64,000 nucleotides of DNA from Dryocosmus kuriphilus (Eukaryota > Arthropoda > Insecta > Hymenoptera > Cynipidae). The stretch is from contig CM076193.1 in NCBI GenBank assembly GCA_038277395.1, forward strand, positions 178,922,469 through 178,986,468, written 5' to 3'. A program made the translations under genes and the position numbers. This document shows positions 12,101-22,900 of the stretch, in pieces. The number at the start of each line of letters is the position of its first letter. Within the stretch, counting starts at the first letter, position 1. Below the pieces are notes generated by a model that saw nothing but the letters and a program-made list of their open reading frames with translations, was not told the origin of the DNA and did no database searches.

Positions 12101-12842
12101 GTTCTCTGATGCTAAATTGTTAAGTACAGAGACAAATTTCAAAGACGCATATTTAAAGAAATGCACCATATTGTAAAACATGAAAATTCTGTTAATAGAC
12201 GATCAGATGTTGAATGTCTCAGCGAAGTATATCGAAATTTAGTTTTAGTGACCAATAATGTAAAGTTAACTTAAATTTTAAAAATCAAAATTCTACCGCC
12301 AAAATATTGTAGACTACAGCGCCGTTCCTTTTTTGAGGTTAGCAATTATGTCATGCTGTGACAATTAACCTCTCTCCTGTGCATGGAGTTCACGTTAATG
12401 CGGCTAAAAAACCTTATAATATAAAAACAATACTAGTGATTGCTACATCATGCCCAGGAGGGGGATAATAAATCTTTAGTTTATTAAAATGAATGTTTTA
12501 TCTTACTTATCCGTTTAAATTTAACATTGTTTTCGACAATTTTTAATATTGAAAAATATGTACAAGAGAAAGTGTGAATTTACAATTGCAAAATGAGTAT
12601 TTTTATGTAAGTATCGAAAGAATTAACAAAGGAATTTTAGACTTTATGATTATATAACAATGTAATACAATATTTAAAAAATGATATCCTCTTTTAGGCT
12701 CATGAATGTTTGACTTTCCGTTTTATATATATGTAACTGATGAGGCCAGACGTCATCCGGCGAAAGATTTTGCATTACGCTAAATATATGTGTTTTAAAA
12801 AAGACTAGTAGATCAACAAAATTTCAACATCCTTCAAATTAT
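9151..12842 (+). mobile_element. PLE-B, complete Penelope-like element with terminal inverted repeats
   Basis: The 3.69-kb element is flanked by the direct 10-bp repeat TAAAATTTTA at 9141-9150 and 12843-12852. Its ends are inverted repeats of about 600 bp (about 9151-9760 against 12240-12842), sharing TTGTTGATCTACTAGTC and TTTAGCGTAATGCAAAA at the tips. Each repeat carries a hammerhead-like core (9226-9256 minus, 12737-12767 plus). One RT/GIY-YIG gene lies between. It sits at the centre of a PLE-A palindrome. Confidence 0.85.
9880..12274 (+). pseudogene. PLE-B reverse transcriptase / GIY-YIG endonuclease
   Basis: The first frame (9880-10677) holds the PLE N-terminal domain (NRFLIRCRTNGFPPAHI). 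The next (about 10662-12176) holds the RT: YGLPKVHK, motif A SLDVKSLFTNIP, motif B GTPMGSPLSGV and motif C FRYVDDIL near 11330. A GIY-YIG nuclease follows (CGCGKVYIGQTKRYFKDRL near 11960). A third frame near 12150-12274 restores the C-terminus (HHIVKHENSVNRRSD). Compared with PLE-C and PLE-D, the ADKGN block of the RT N-terminal region is missing between about 10640 and 10670, so a deletion as well as two frame changes inactivates the copy. PLE proteins prime reverse transcription at nicks made by the GIY-YIG domain. Confidence 0.85.
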
Positions 12843-13794
12843 TAAAATTTTAGGTAAAGAAGCAAATACATTTAAAAGACGGATTTTAGAATCCATTTTT
12901 ATTAATAAATTTAGAAAACCTTCCATAAATTTAATAACCGAAACACTAAACATTAATAAGATATATCAAAGTATCACCAAATGAAACATTTTCACTGTTC
13001 AAATTTCCCGCCTCCTCATCTGTATTGAATACGTAAACCATATTTTTCTTTGAGCATGTAATATAGTTTTATACCACATGTCACCGGATTTTAATGCTCT
13101 TTTTTCAATGTACTCCGTTCCATAACCTAAGTTCTTTTATTTACAAAAATGTAATTTTTTACTTAAGTTCTTAGTCTCTCAAAATTTTTGGGAGAGACTA
13201 AGTTTTAATATTCATATCATGGCCATTATATGTAATTAAGGGAAAACATTGTAATGTCTAATATTACTCTAAATGTTTGACCATCTATGATTGAGGCAAA
13301 GGATTGGACTCGTGCAACAAGGTTTTTGAAATCAAAATCAAAAAAAATGATCTGAATTCCATGCATGTTGTGCTAAGCCCGTGTTCTGATTTCCAACAGC
13401 ACAATCTCTTTTATGTTCCGCAATACGATCTTTTAATCTCCTCCCAGTTTCACCAATGTACACTCCACTACAACCCTTACAATTGAATTTAGTAGATAGA
13501 TGTATTAAACTTAGTGATTTTAAATTCCGAAAAGAAAATTTAATTCAATTAAAAATTACTTTATCACAGAACAACTGTCCTATTAATTTAATTAATCTTA
13601 TTATTAACGAAACAATGAATGAAATTTATAATAGTGATTTGGTCAATATGAAAAAGAACAAATGGCTTGAAACTCACAATAATACTAATTTAAAATTAAC
13701 CTTACCTTATGTTGAGGGTTTATCAGAAAGATTAAAAGGTTCTTTACAAAACTTTAATATTAATGTTTATTTCAAAAATGCATATTATCTAGAT
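12843..13794. mobile_element. Rearranged PLE-A pieces
   Basis: 12843-13312 is the plus-orientation PLE-A terminal repeat that pairs with 8391-9150. 13313-13486 is a piece of the GIY-YIG region in minus orientation. At 13487 the sequence flips to plus and encodes the linker between RT and GIY-YIG (LVDRCIKLSDFKFRKEN ... LPYVEGLSERLKGSL). The LINE at 13795 interrupts this linker, which resumes at 18986. Confidence 0.75.
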
Positions 13795-14064
13795 TCATTT
13801 ATTTATTTATACTCTCTCCCTTTTACGGGTTTGAGAGTCTTCACACAATCCTTACATATGTTTACAATCCAATTCCTTAAACTCTATTCTCCCTTATCGT
13901 TCTCTTATACTATTACATAGATATTTTCTTAACCTATTCTTAAATTTATTCTTAAATTTAAGCGCTTGCGACCGAGACCAGGACTTCTGTTTCCTCTTAT
14001 CTTTGCCAATCTACACTTGGCAATTACTTTTACGGTTCTACTTTATACTTTTAATATCTTTAAA

Positions 14065-17000
14065 CTAGATCATGCGACCTTTTCTTTCTCTTAACTTTTC
14101 CAGCTTCTTCATCCATCCCTCCCCCTGTCCATTCCCATTCAAAATCTCTTTCACTCTCTCTTCCACACTCTTCTCTTCTCCTTCGTCTCCTGTACATCTC
14201 TCTAACACATGCACCCATGTTTCCTGTTCATACCCACATACTCTACAACTATTCTCCTCTTCATTCATCCAGTACCTACACTCTCTTACACCCTCTCCCA
14301 TTCTAAATCTTATCACTCTGTTCCATTTACTCTCTTCCTTTATCCTTCCCAAATACTCTGGCTCTCCTTCCCACTTGACCATTCTGTCCCAACTGTTGTA
14401 CCTCGACTCCAAGATTTTTCTCCATCTTTCCTCACCTTATCTAGACAGAATCTCGTCCTCTATTCCTTGCCATTCTCTACTCTCCACATTCATACTCCAT
14501 TCTCTTCTCCTTGCGTACCTTTCTTCTTCCCATTTCGACCGTCCCATATTCCCCCTTCTTTCTTTGTCTTCTATCTCCCTTAGACACGCTTGTGCTACCA
14601 TACTTCCTTCCCCCCTCCTTAGCTTTTCCTCAAAATTCCATGCCCTTTTTAGTTGCTTTACCACCATTTTTTCTCTGCCTAACTCTTCCCTCAGCATATA
14701 ACCTGGACAGCTCCATCCTAAGCCCATGACCCATCTCAGGAATCTCTCCTGCATGCTTTCTACTCTCTTATATTCCTTCCATCCCCATATTTCCGTTCCA
14801 TAACTTACCACTGACCACACTAACACATCAAACATCCACACACACTCTCATTCTCCAATCATCCCTGAACCTCCTCTTTCCTAGGCCCCACACTTGGCCC
14901 ATTACTTTGCTTCCACTTTCCAATCTCTTTCTCACCTGCAGTTCGTTTCCTCCTACTGTTTCGAACCAAAAGCCTAGGTAACAAAACTCTTCTACCATTT
15001 CCACCACCTTGCCATTCATCTTCCATTCATACTCTATTTTACACTTTCTCTTTCTAAAACACATCACCTTCGTTTTATTCACATTCACCGTTAAATCTTT
15101 TTCTCTTACATACTCTTCAAACATTCTCATCATTAAACTCATCCCTCTTTCATCATCTGCTACTAACACTATATCGTCGGCGTCTGCTAGCGAATATAGC
15201 TTGCCATTTCCCAGTTTCGTTCCCCCTTTCCCTTTCCTCGTCAATTTTTTCTCCAAATCTGCCAAAAGAATACTGAACAGTAGCGGGCTCAGCGGACATC
15301 CCTGCCTCAAACCCCTTCCCGTCCAAAACTCCTCTCCTTTCTTTTTTCCTATTCTTACCTTCATCCTAGTTTCTACAAATATTTCTTTTATCCTCTCTAC
15401 CAGACTTTCTTCTATCCCGCTTTCTTTCAAAGCCTTCCAAAGCACCCTTCTATTGACCGAGTCAAACGCTGCTTTCAAGTCTACAAATATTGCGACCAGT
15501 TTTCCTTTCTTCTGACCTAGGTTCCTATTAACTAAATAGTTGAGCACGTATATATTGTCTGCTGTACCCATCCCCTTCCTGAAACCTGTTTGATTGTGTG
15601 GTATACTCTCTTTCTCTTCGATCTGTCTTTCCAATCTTTTCCTGATCACCTCTGTATAAACTTTGTATCCTACAGACATAAGTGTGATACCTCTATAATC
15701 CTGCACATTTTTTCCTTCTCCTTTCTTACTCAGTGGCACTACCAGCCCTGTCCTCCACTCTTCCGGCCATACTTCTCCTTTCCATACCTTATTACAAATC
15801 CTCCACATCTCTTCTCTCACCCTTTCCCCACCATATTTCAGTGCTTCATTCTCTATGCCGTCCTCCCCTGTTGCCTTATTTCCTTTTAACTTTGCGATTG
15901 CTTCATTTATCTCCTCTCTACCTATCTCGTTTACTCTGTCCTCTTCCCCTGCAGCTACCTTCCTCCTTTCTCCTCGCAACCTGTTCCCCACACCTCCTAG
16001 CAATGCCTTAAAGTATTCTGTCCACTCTTTCATCCCTATTTCCTCGTTTATACCTTTTCTTCCTCCCCTTTCCCCATTTATCACTTCCCATTCCCTCCCT
16101 TCCTTTACTGCTTTCTCCACCTCTTTTACGTACCTTTCTTTCTCCTTTTGCTTCTTTTCGCTGAACATTCTCTCGTGCTCTCTTTTCCTCCTATTGTACT
16201 CTTCTTTCTCCATTTCCCCACTCATCCATTTTCTCACACATTCTTTCATATTCACTTTACTCACTCTGCATTCTTCATCCCACCACCCCCTCTTACTTAT
16301 TTCTGCTTCGTTTAGGGGTCTCACCTGGTCCCTAATCTTTTTTCGACCGCCTCTTTAAGTTTTTCTATCATCTTATCTATTCCTTCTTCTTCCATTTCTC
16401 CCCAATCCTAGTTTTTCATTTTTTCTGTGAATTCCCTTAACTTATCCTGCCCCCATCTCCCCATTTTCAATTTCATTTCCGTAGCTTCTCTTTTATTCCC
16501 TCTTTCACGCTTTGATCCTCCCCCTCTTAATGTTACTATCACTGGGAAGTGTTCGGACTCTCTCTCCTTCCCTACTTCCATTCTAACCATCATCTTCCTG
16601 ATTCTTTCTTCTGCTAGAATGTAATCGATTACTGTGTCTCCCTTACCTGTAAACGTATATTCTCCCTTTTCATCCCCTCTTGTATTGCCATTACATATGA
16701 ACCATCCGGCCTCTCCTATCAAGTTTAGAAACATTTTCCCCTCTCGGTCTGTTTCCCCGTGCTTCGAGTTTCTCATAAATACCCCGTTTTCTTCATCCCA
16801 CGTCTCTCCCCCTTGTTCTGTAGTCCAAGCATTCAGGTCCCGTCCAATTAACACCAAATCCCCCTCATTATTCTGTGTCCATCTTCTTATTACATTCCAT
16901 CCTTCTTCCTCTTCTCTTCTCCTATATACGCATACAATGTTCACTCTTACTTTTCCCACTCTTATTTTTCGCACCATTGTTCCCTCTTTTTCTTCCGCAT

Positions 17001-17325
17001 TGTCAAGTTCTTCCTCCTCTACTACCAATTCCTTTCTTACACCTGACACCATTCCACCCATTCCTCTCCCTTTCACTTTTTCCTTTCTTGCTCCTTGCAT
17101 GTCCCATACATATCCTCTCGGTAACCTTCTTTTCATACCTTTCCAGTCCTTTTTATCCATCCATGTTTCACTCATCATTATCACATCCCACTTTTGCACT
17201 TCTTCCCAGAATCCTGTATCTTTGTTCTTTAACCCTGACACATTCCAAAATGCTACCTGTACTCCTCTCTTTTTGTCTTTTCCTGCATTATTCCTTCCCT
17301 TTAATTCCCCTTTCCGTGTGTAAAC
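14065..17325 (-). pseudogene. LINE ORF2: APE endonuclease + reverse transcriptase + CCHC motif
   Basis: The endonuclease (about 17325-16408) starts VAFWNVSGLKNKD and has MMSETWM, GRDLNAW, TVIDYIL and SEHFPV, the usual APE-type set. The RT (16324-14828) has YRGITLMSVGYK, FVDLKAAFDSVN (A), GLRQGCPLSPLLF (B) and CYLGFWF. Motif C reads LADADDIVLV where YADD is expected, so the Tyr codon has become Asp (TAC to GAC). The C-terminal part carries a CRVCGYEQETWVHVLERC zinc motif. Lesions: TAG at 16408-16410, a frameshift near 16325, a frameshift near 14835 and an in-frame TAA at 14437-14439. The motif set suits the R1/Jockey-like assemblage, but I cannot fix the clade by eye. Confidence 0.85.
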
Positions 17326-18654
17326 CCACCGCCCGCCCCAGTGTCCTCATTATTTACATCGTTTCTTCCCCGCTCCTCCGTCATTTTTCTGCCTTCCTTC
17401 AGTTCTTCAGCTTTCTCATCCCATATCCACACCTCCCCATTTACCCACATCCTATCTTTCCCAGTCCTTACCCTGGCTCCTTTTTTCCTCTCAACCCATG
17501 CCCTTTGTTCTGTTTGCCACCTCCTTTTTCTCTCCTTCCATGTTAAGTCTTCTTCGATTCTTTCCCTTCTTCCCCTCAATTTTTTTTTCTCCTGCATTAT
17601 TTTTTCTTCTTCTCCTCCTCAATTCCTATTTTTACTAGAAACATTCCTTCTTTTCCTTCCTTCGCCCCACCTATTATCTTAACTCCTTCTATCTTTACCT
17701 CTATTCCAATATCTCTCATTAGGTTTTTTATTTCCGCTTACCCTGTTTCACTCTCCACTTTCAAACCCTTAACTATGATGTTATTTTTCCTCTTTGCCCT
17801 TTCTTCCCCTTCCATTTTTCTTTCAATCTCACTCAATCTCGTATTCAATGTTTCATTTACATTTCGCATGCTCTCATCACTCTCTTTTATTACTTCCATT
17901 CTCTCTGTTTCCTTCTCTATATGCTCGTTCTTGATTTCTAATTTGCTTACCCGTTCTTCCAACTGTTTTATCTCGTTTTTCCTATGCTCGTCAACCTCTC
18001 TCTGTCTATTCTCTATACGCTCTAATTTCTCCCATACCTTGTCTTTCTCCTCTATCCATAGTTTATCCCACTGTTCCCACTTTTCTATTACTTCTCTCAC
18101 TTCCCTCCTTACGTCTCTCACTTCCCCCCTTACGTCATTTCCCTGCCTGCTCATGTCATCAAGTCTCCGCCTTGTTTCCTCTCTAAACCCTTTTATGAGG
18201 GCTTCCAATTTTTCAAACATCTGTCCCTCCCCCTATCTCTTTCTGGAGGTTTCCGTTTTATCCTAACTTTCCTGTTATCCTTGTCTCTCTCTAGCTCATC
18301 ATCCCCTTCGTCTCTTTTTCTTTTTTCCTCTCCCTCACTGCTGGTCGTGCTCACCTTTTTTCGCCATTCATCTAGGCTCCTGTTTGAGCCCGCGCTGCCC
18401 AGCCTGTTAAGGCGCTGTAAGTTGGAGGGTCTCCCACGTCTTATAGCCGTCCCTGGTTCCTTTCTAGCTTGCATCCCCTCTCTGTCCGGCGTTACAGACC
18501 CTTCCTCACCGCTGCTGTCGCTGCGCTTCACGTCATTTTTCCCCCCACTAGCCACGCTTTCCTTCTCATCGACTGTTACTTCACGGCGTTCTGTGCGTTT
18601 GTCCGGTAACTGTTGCCCCCTGGCGTCAGTTCTCGGACTTCTCATCGTCGGCAT
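17301..18654 (-). pseudogene. LINE ORF1, coiled-coil RNA-binding protein
   Basis: The start is ATG at 18652-18654 (MPTMRSPRTDARG). A disordered, charged N-terminal part runs to about 18200. A frameshift leads into a long heptad-rich coiled coil (MFEKLEALIKGF to about 17830, with repeated E/K/R and Leu spacing). It is followed by KNNIIVKGLKVE, a likely RRM-like start as in L1-type ORF1 proteins. A stop near 17738 and frame changes follow; the Trp-rich C-terminal tail (WVNGEVWIWDEKAEEL) is at 17597-17301, overlapping the start of ORF2. In the family such proteins trimerise and coat the element RNA. This copy is broken. Confidence 0.75.
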
Positions 18655-18970
18655 CCTACCTTACACTGTGCTCCGTAACGTTCCCTGCCTTGCCCTCTTT
18701 CCGCTCACCCTACCTCCAACCCCCTTTCCCAGCAACTATTTCCAACACACCTAACCTCAACTATTCACACACTCTCTCCAATTTCCACTTCACACTGCTT
18801 ACCTTCACCCTTAACACCTTTGCCTTCACTCACCCTTCTTCCACCACTCCTAATCCCCACACTCACTACCCCTTGTGCCTCCACACACGCTTATCTCCGT
18901 CACCAAAGCCAAAAAACCAGCACCCGACACAAAAGAGTTGTCTTGCGTTCGGTACCGGAAACGGAAGACC

Positions 18971-19970
18971 GCATATTATCTAGATCAATTTTTAATAAAA
19001 AAAAAAAAAAAGATAAAGACAGTATCGAGAATTTAAGCGGTGCCATCTACAGAATCAATTGTAAGGGTTGTAGTGGAGTGTACATCGGTGAAACTGGGAG
19101 GAGATTAAAAGATCGTATTGCGGAACATAAAAGAGATTGTGTTGTTGGAAATCAGAACACGGGCTTAGCACAACATGCATGGAATTCAGATCATTCTTTT
19201 GATTTTGATTTTAAAAACATTAAATTTTAGGTAAAGAAGCAAATACATTTAAAAGACGGATTTTAGAATTCATTTTCATTAACAAATTTAAAAAATCTTC
19301 CATAAATTTAATAATCGAAACACTAAACATTAATAAGATATATCAAAGTATCACCAAATGAAACATTTTCACTGTTCAAATTTCCCGCCTCCTCATCTGT
19401 ATTGAATAGGTAAACCATATTTTTCCTTGAGCATGTAATATAGTTTTATACCACATGTCACCGGATTTTAATGCTCTTTCTTCAATGTACTCCGTTCCAT
19501 AACCTAAGTTCTTTTATTTACAAAAATGTAATTTTTTACTTAAGTTCTTAGTCTCTTAAAATTTTTGGGAGAGATTAAGTTTTAATATTCATATTATGGT
19601 CATTATATATAATTAAGGGAAAACATTGTAATGTCTAACATTACTCTAAATTTTTGACCATCTATGATTGAGGCAAAGGATTGGACTCGTTCAACAATGT
19701 TTCCTTTTTATTTTCGACAGGTTTGTGTTTTCTTTTGGTCCTTATTTGTTTTTTGCTGTTAAATTCGTAACCTCTTTTTTTATTTTAGAATTTTTAGACT
19801 TGAAAAAGGCCAACATGTTTTCGGCCGAAACGTTGTCAATTAGAAATGGAGTTTTAATGGACTACTCTTTTATTTTATTATGAGTTTTTTAATCGACCGT
19901 CTAGACCAATTATATATTTTTTAACATTTTCCTTCATTTTTTGGAAAATTGTTAATGATCGTATGGATTA
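18971..19970 (+). mobile_element. PLE-A 3' part: GIY-YIG domain and right terminal repeat
   Basis: The interrupted PLE-A frame resumes after the LINE: an A-rich run, then SIENLSGAIYRINCKGC and GVYIGETGRRLKDR (about 19025-19115), AQHAWNSDHSFDFDF to about 19230, and after a frame change the KEANTFKRRI tail. The terminal repeat follows, ending at 19970 against GGGTGGAATCAT. The copy keeps the GIY-YIG catalytic Tyr-Ile-Gly triplet. Confidence 0.8.
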
Positions 19971-22900
19971 GGGTGGAATCATTTTCGAGTCAAGCTTTTT
20001 TGTTTTTTTAAAAAATTGTTCCTCGCTTTTCTTCATTGAATAATTTCTCTGGAAAATGCGATACCTTGCATCGTTGACGCTCGTGCAATTTTTTACGCCG
20101 TACATAAGAGCAGTAAATTCTTGAACAGCCTCAACTTTTTCCTCAATAAAAATGTCGGCACTATCTTTTAACGACGCAAAATATTTTTGGTAACTTTCAC
20201 ATTTAGAAAATATTTTGTAAGGTCTGATTTTGCCTTTGTTGTAGAAAGCTGCAGTGTAGTCGCAGCCAGTGAAAGCGTGGAACGCTGGTAAAATTTTACA
20301 TAGAGAAGGTCCTAACTTCGACGCTAATTCAGTGCAGCTTATACAGTTGAGGTCTTTGTTATTTTTAGTCTTGCTTGCCGAGCCTGCTAACCCTGATTCG
20401 GTCACTTTATAAATATTGCCTAACAAAATTATTAGTACATCAGTATCTGATGCTTTTACTAAAATTTTTGAAGTTGGCAGAACTTTGCTAATGTGAAACA
20501 TAATTCGGGTATCCGCTTCTTCATGGTCACAGTCATAATCGACTTCTTCACTTTTGACTACACGATTTTCCATTGCTTGATACGAGAAACATTGAGTGTT
20601 AACGGTTATACAAATTTTTTTCGTTGTTATTATCGAGACTAAATGATCGCTTTCCCAATAATTAGTGAAGAACGTAACCAAAGCCTCCTTGAAGCGGTAA
20701 TTCTTGAGACTTACAAGAAAGTCGGTAGGCCTAGCTTGTTCAGGCCCAGTAATTGTGTATGGAACATCAAACCCTTGTCGATTTTGTCGCTCTGAATCTT
20801 TGATCGAAGGCGTAAAATAACGATCAAATATTATGTGCATCTCTCTAGCAGTAGTGAAACATAGTTTTACAAGAACAGATTCAGCTACTTTGCCAAAAGT
20901 TCGCGGCATGGAAGATCCAATGAGATGTAAAAAATGAAAGCCATCTACAATCTCTACATCTATTTGTTTCGGTACGTTTGTTTGGAGTTCAGACTTCAAA
21001 ATTTTGGCCAGTGTAGATTTGTCTGTTTTTATCATCTCACCAGTACATGAGAATAGAGTAGGTAGCATTGGAGCTAATGGAAATGTCAGGCAGTGCTCTA
21101 AATTTTTTTTTTTTTTTTTCAAGACTTATCGCTAGTAACCGACCAAAAATATCTCTTTCCATTTTCAATATTACGTGCTTACTTTTATTCTTTTGTATTT
21201 TTTTTGCACAGTCTGAGGCAAAATTAAGTACTTTATTCCGTGAGATTGGCTTTTCAAATCTTCCAGTTGCAAATCCGCATTCGGAAATGAAAGTTAGTTT
21301 TTGTTTATTGCCTTCCGACTTAACAGCAAGCAAGAAATTCATAACCTCTGAAGAAGCAGCTTTGCCAGAAGAAATGTTAAATAAAACATTTTTATCGATG
21401 TTTTCATCGAATGGATTCACGAGATTTTTTATCGCTGTGATAATGCTTTGGAGATTTTCTTTATCCTTTTGTATACGGCTTTTCTGTAAGGAATATGATG
21501 TATCATCTTTATGAGATAAACCAATATTGTCCTTGACAGCGGTCAATATTTTTGTCCTCATGCTATGGTTGAGCACCCATCTTTGCCGCGCAGATATGGA
21601 GTCTGCGGAAAGATTGTTAGACAACTGATTACTGGCATCAGCATTTATGGTTTGTTCAAGCGTCAAATCCACTGGAGACCGTGCAAAGTTAGACTTAGTG
21701 CGTCTGATTCCGAATGCACCTCGTCGGAACTCAGCAACCAGGGGTGAATTTTCATATTGTAATCTAATTAAATTACTTAAATATATTAAACTTCATCCTG
21801 CATAATTAGACCGATTTAATGCAAAAAAAAGATCTGCCATGTTGAAAATCGAATCCAAATATAATTCAAATTGAGCCACCTGCTAAAACTTCATCCCGAA
21901 CAAGTGCTTCCACTAAACCACTTGATTCAACGAATTTCCCGACGGCTTTGAAAAATGCAATTTGCATATGAAACGCTCCTAAATTGACAAATATATTATT
22001 AAATCTGGGTTTTCCGTTTTCTTGCACTTGCATCGCCATTTTGGCTATTGCCAAATCATATGTAGCTATGATCATGTCGCTTTCACACTTCGCAGCAATT
22101 TCTTTAGCCATAAGAAGAGTTTCATTGACAACGGCGTATGACGTAGGAGATTGATTTATGGGAGCCAAATAGTCAACTTTTTGAATTTCGCTATAATCTG
22201 TTGTAATCTTGCAATTGAAGCCCAACCACGTGGGAATAGGATTATCGCTCAGCAGAGAAGCAATCCACAGTATATCTTTGTCAGCTGCGATTTCAGTAGC
22301 ACTTTTGCACACTTCTACTGCATCGTGAAGGAATCAATGGTAAGCATTTGCATACTTGTTATAGGCTTCGAGTAATATGGTCTAACCTCTCGTGTGATTT
22401 CGTTGAATCGTCGGCGCTTTCGTGAAGGAGGCTCGTAGACTCTACTGCTATCATCAAGTGGTTGATTTGAAGCTATCTGGACTTCGTTATTATCAGAATC
22501 ATCATTTCCTGATGCAAGAAACTGATAGATAACACCGAAAGTATCGTGCATAGTATCTTTACCTGATGTTGTATCAACGAAGCGATCAAAATTATCAAAC
22601 GCTACATGAGTGCAACGTCCTTTCGTAATATCAATACCAGCTGGTATTATTTGATCAGTTTCAACAGCTGTGTAAGTCATATCCGTCTCCAACTCTTCAG
22701 CTAAGTTGTATCCGATAGTATGCCCATATCTGTTGAGCATAGTGATGACTTGCCGCGAATTAGTTAGAGATTTCACAGCCAATCCAAGAGTTATATTTTT
22801 TGAAGGCTTACATCTCCCTTTTGTAATTGAATAAATAATATCACTGCACAAAGATGTGACTTTGACTTTGATTTCATCCATTTTATCGTGAGCTTGAGGG

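Larger units (their letters stand above)
13795..18970 (-). mobile_element. LINE (APE-type non-LTR retrotransposon), nearly full length
   Basis: The 5.18-kb insertion is bounded by the 15-bp direct repeat GCATATTATCTAGAT (13780-13794 and 18971-18985). It is strongly purine-rich on its coding (minus) strand and ends with an (A)AATA-type tail on that strand next to 13795. Gene order on the minus strand is 5' UTR (18655-18970), ORF1 and ORF2. Many small lesions show that it is no longer autonomous. Confidence 0.85.
6280..19970. mobile_element. Nested retroelement insertion with 12-bp target duplication
   Basis: The 13.7-kb block is bounded by direct copies of GGGTGGAATCAT (6268-6279 and 19971-19982) and by inverted copies of the PLE-A terminal repeat (about 6346 onward, and the end at 19970). 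It contains several PLE-A pieces, a complete PLE-B and a LINE. It interrupts the XPG-like gene. The left edge has about 66 bp (6280-6345) before the recognisable terminal repeat; such short tails are known in Penelope-like elements. Confidence 0.8.

Noticed and set aside
14072..17682. Long Ser/Pro/Leu/Phe-rich open frames on the plus strand
   Set aside because: They are antisense to the purine-rich LINE genes; the pyrimidine-rich complement has few stops. No motif supports them. The same applies to 30503-31104 and to minus-strand frames over 52881-56235.
6268..19982. Reading 5986-6363 as an independent gene starting at about 6363
   Set aside because: The part upstream of MIPP (6280-6363) is transposon end sequence; homology to the nuclease-like gene begins exactly at the target duplication.
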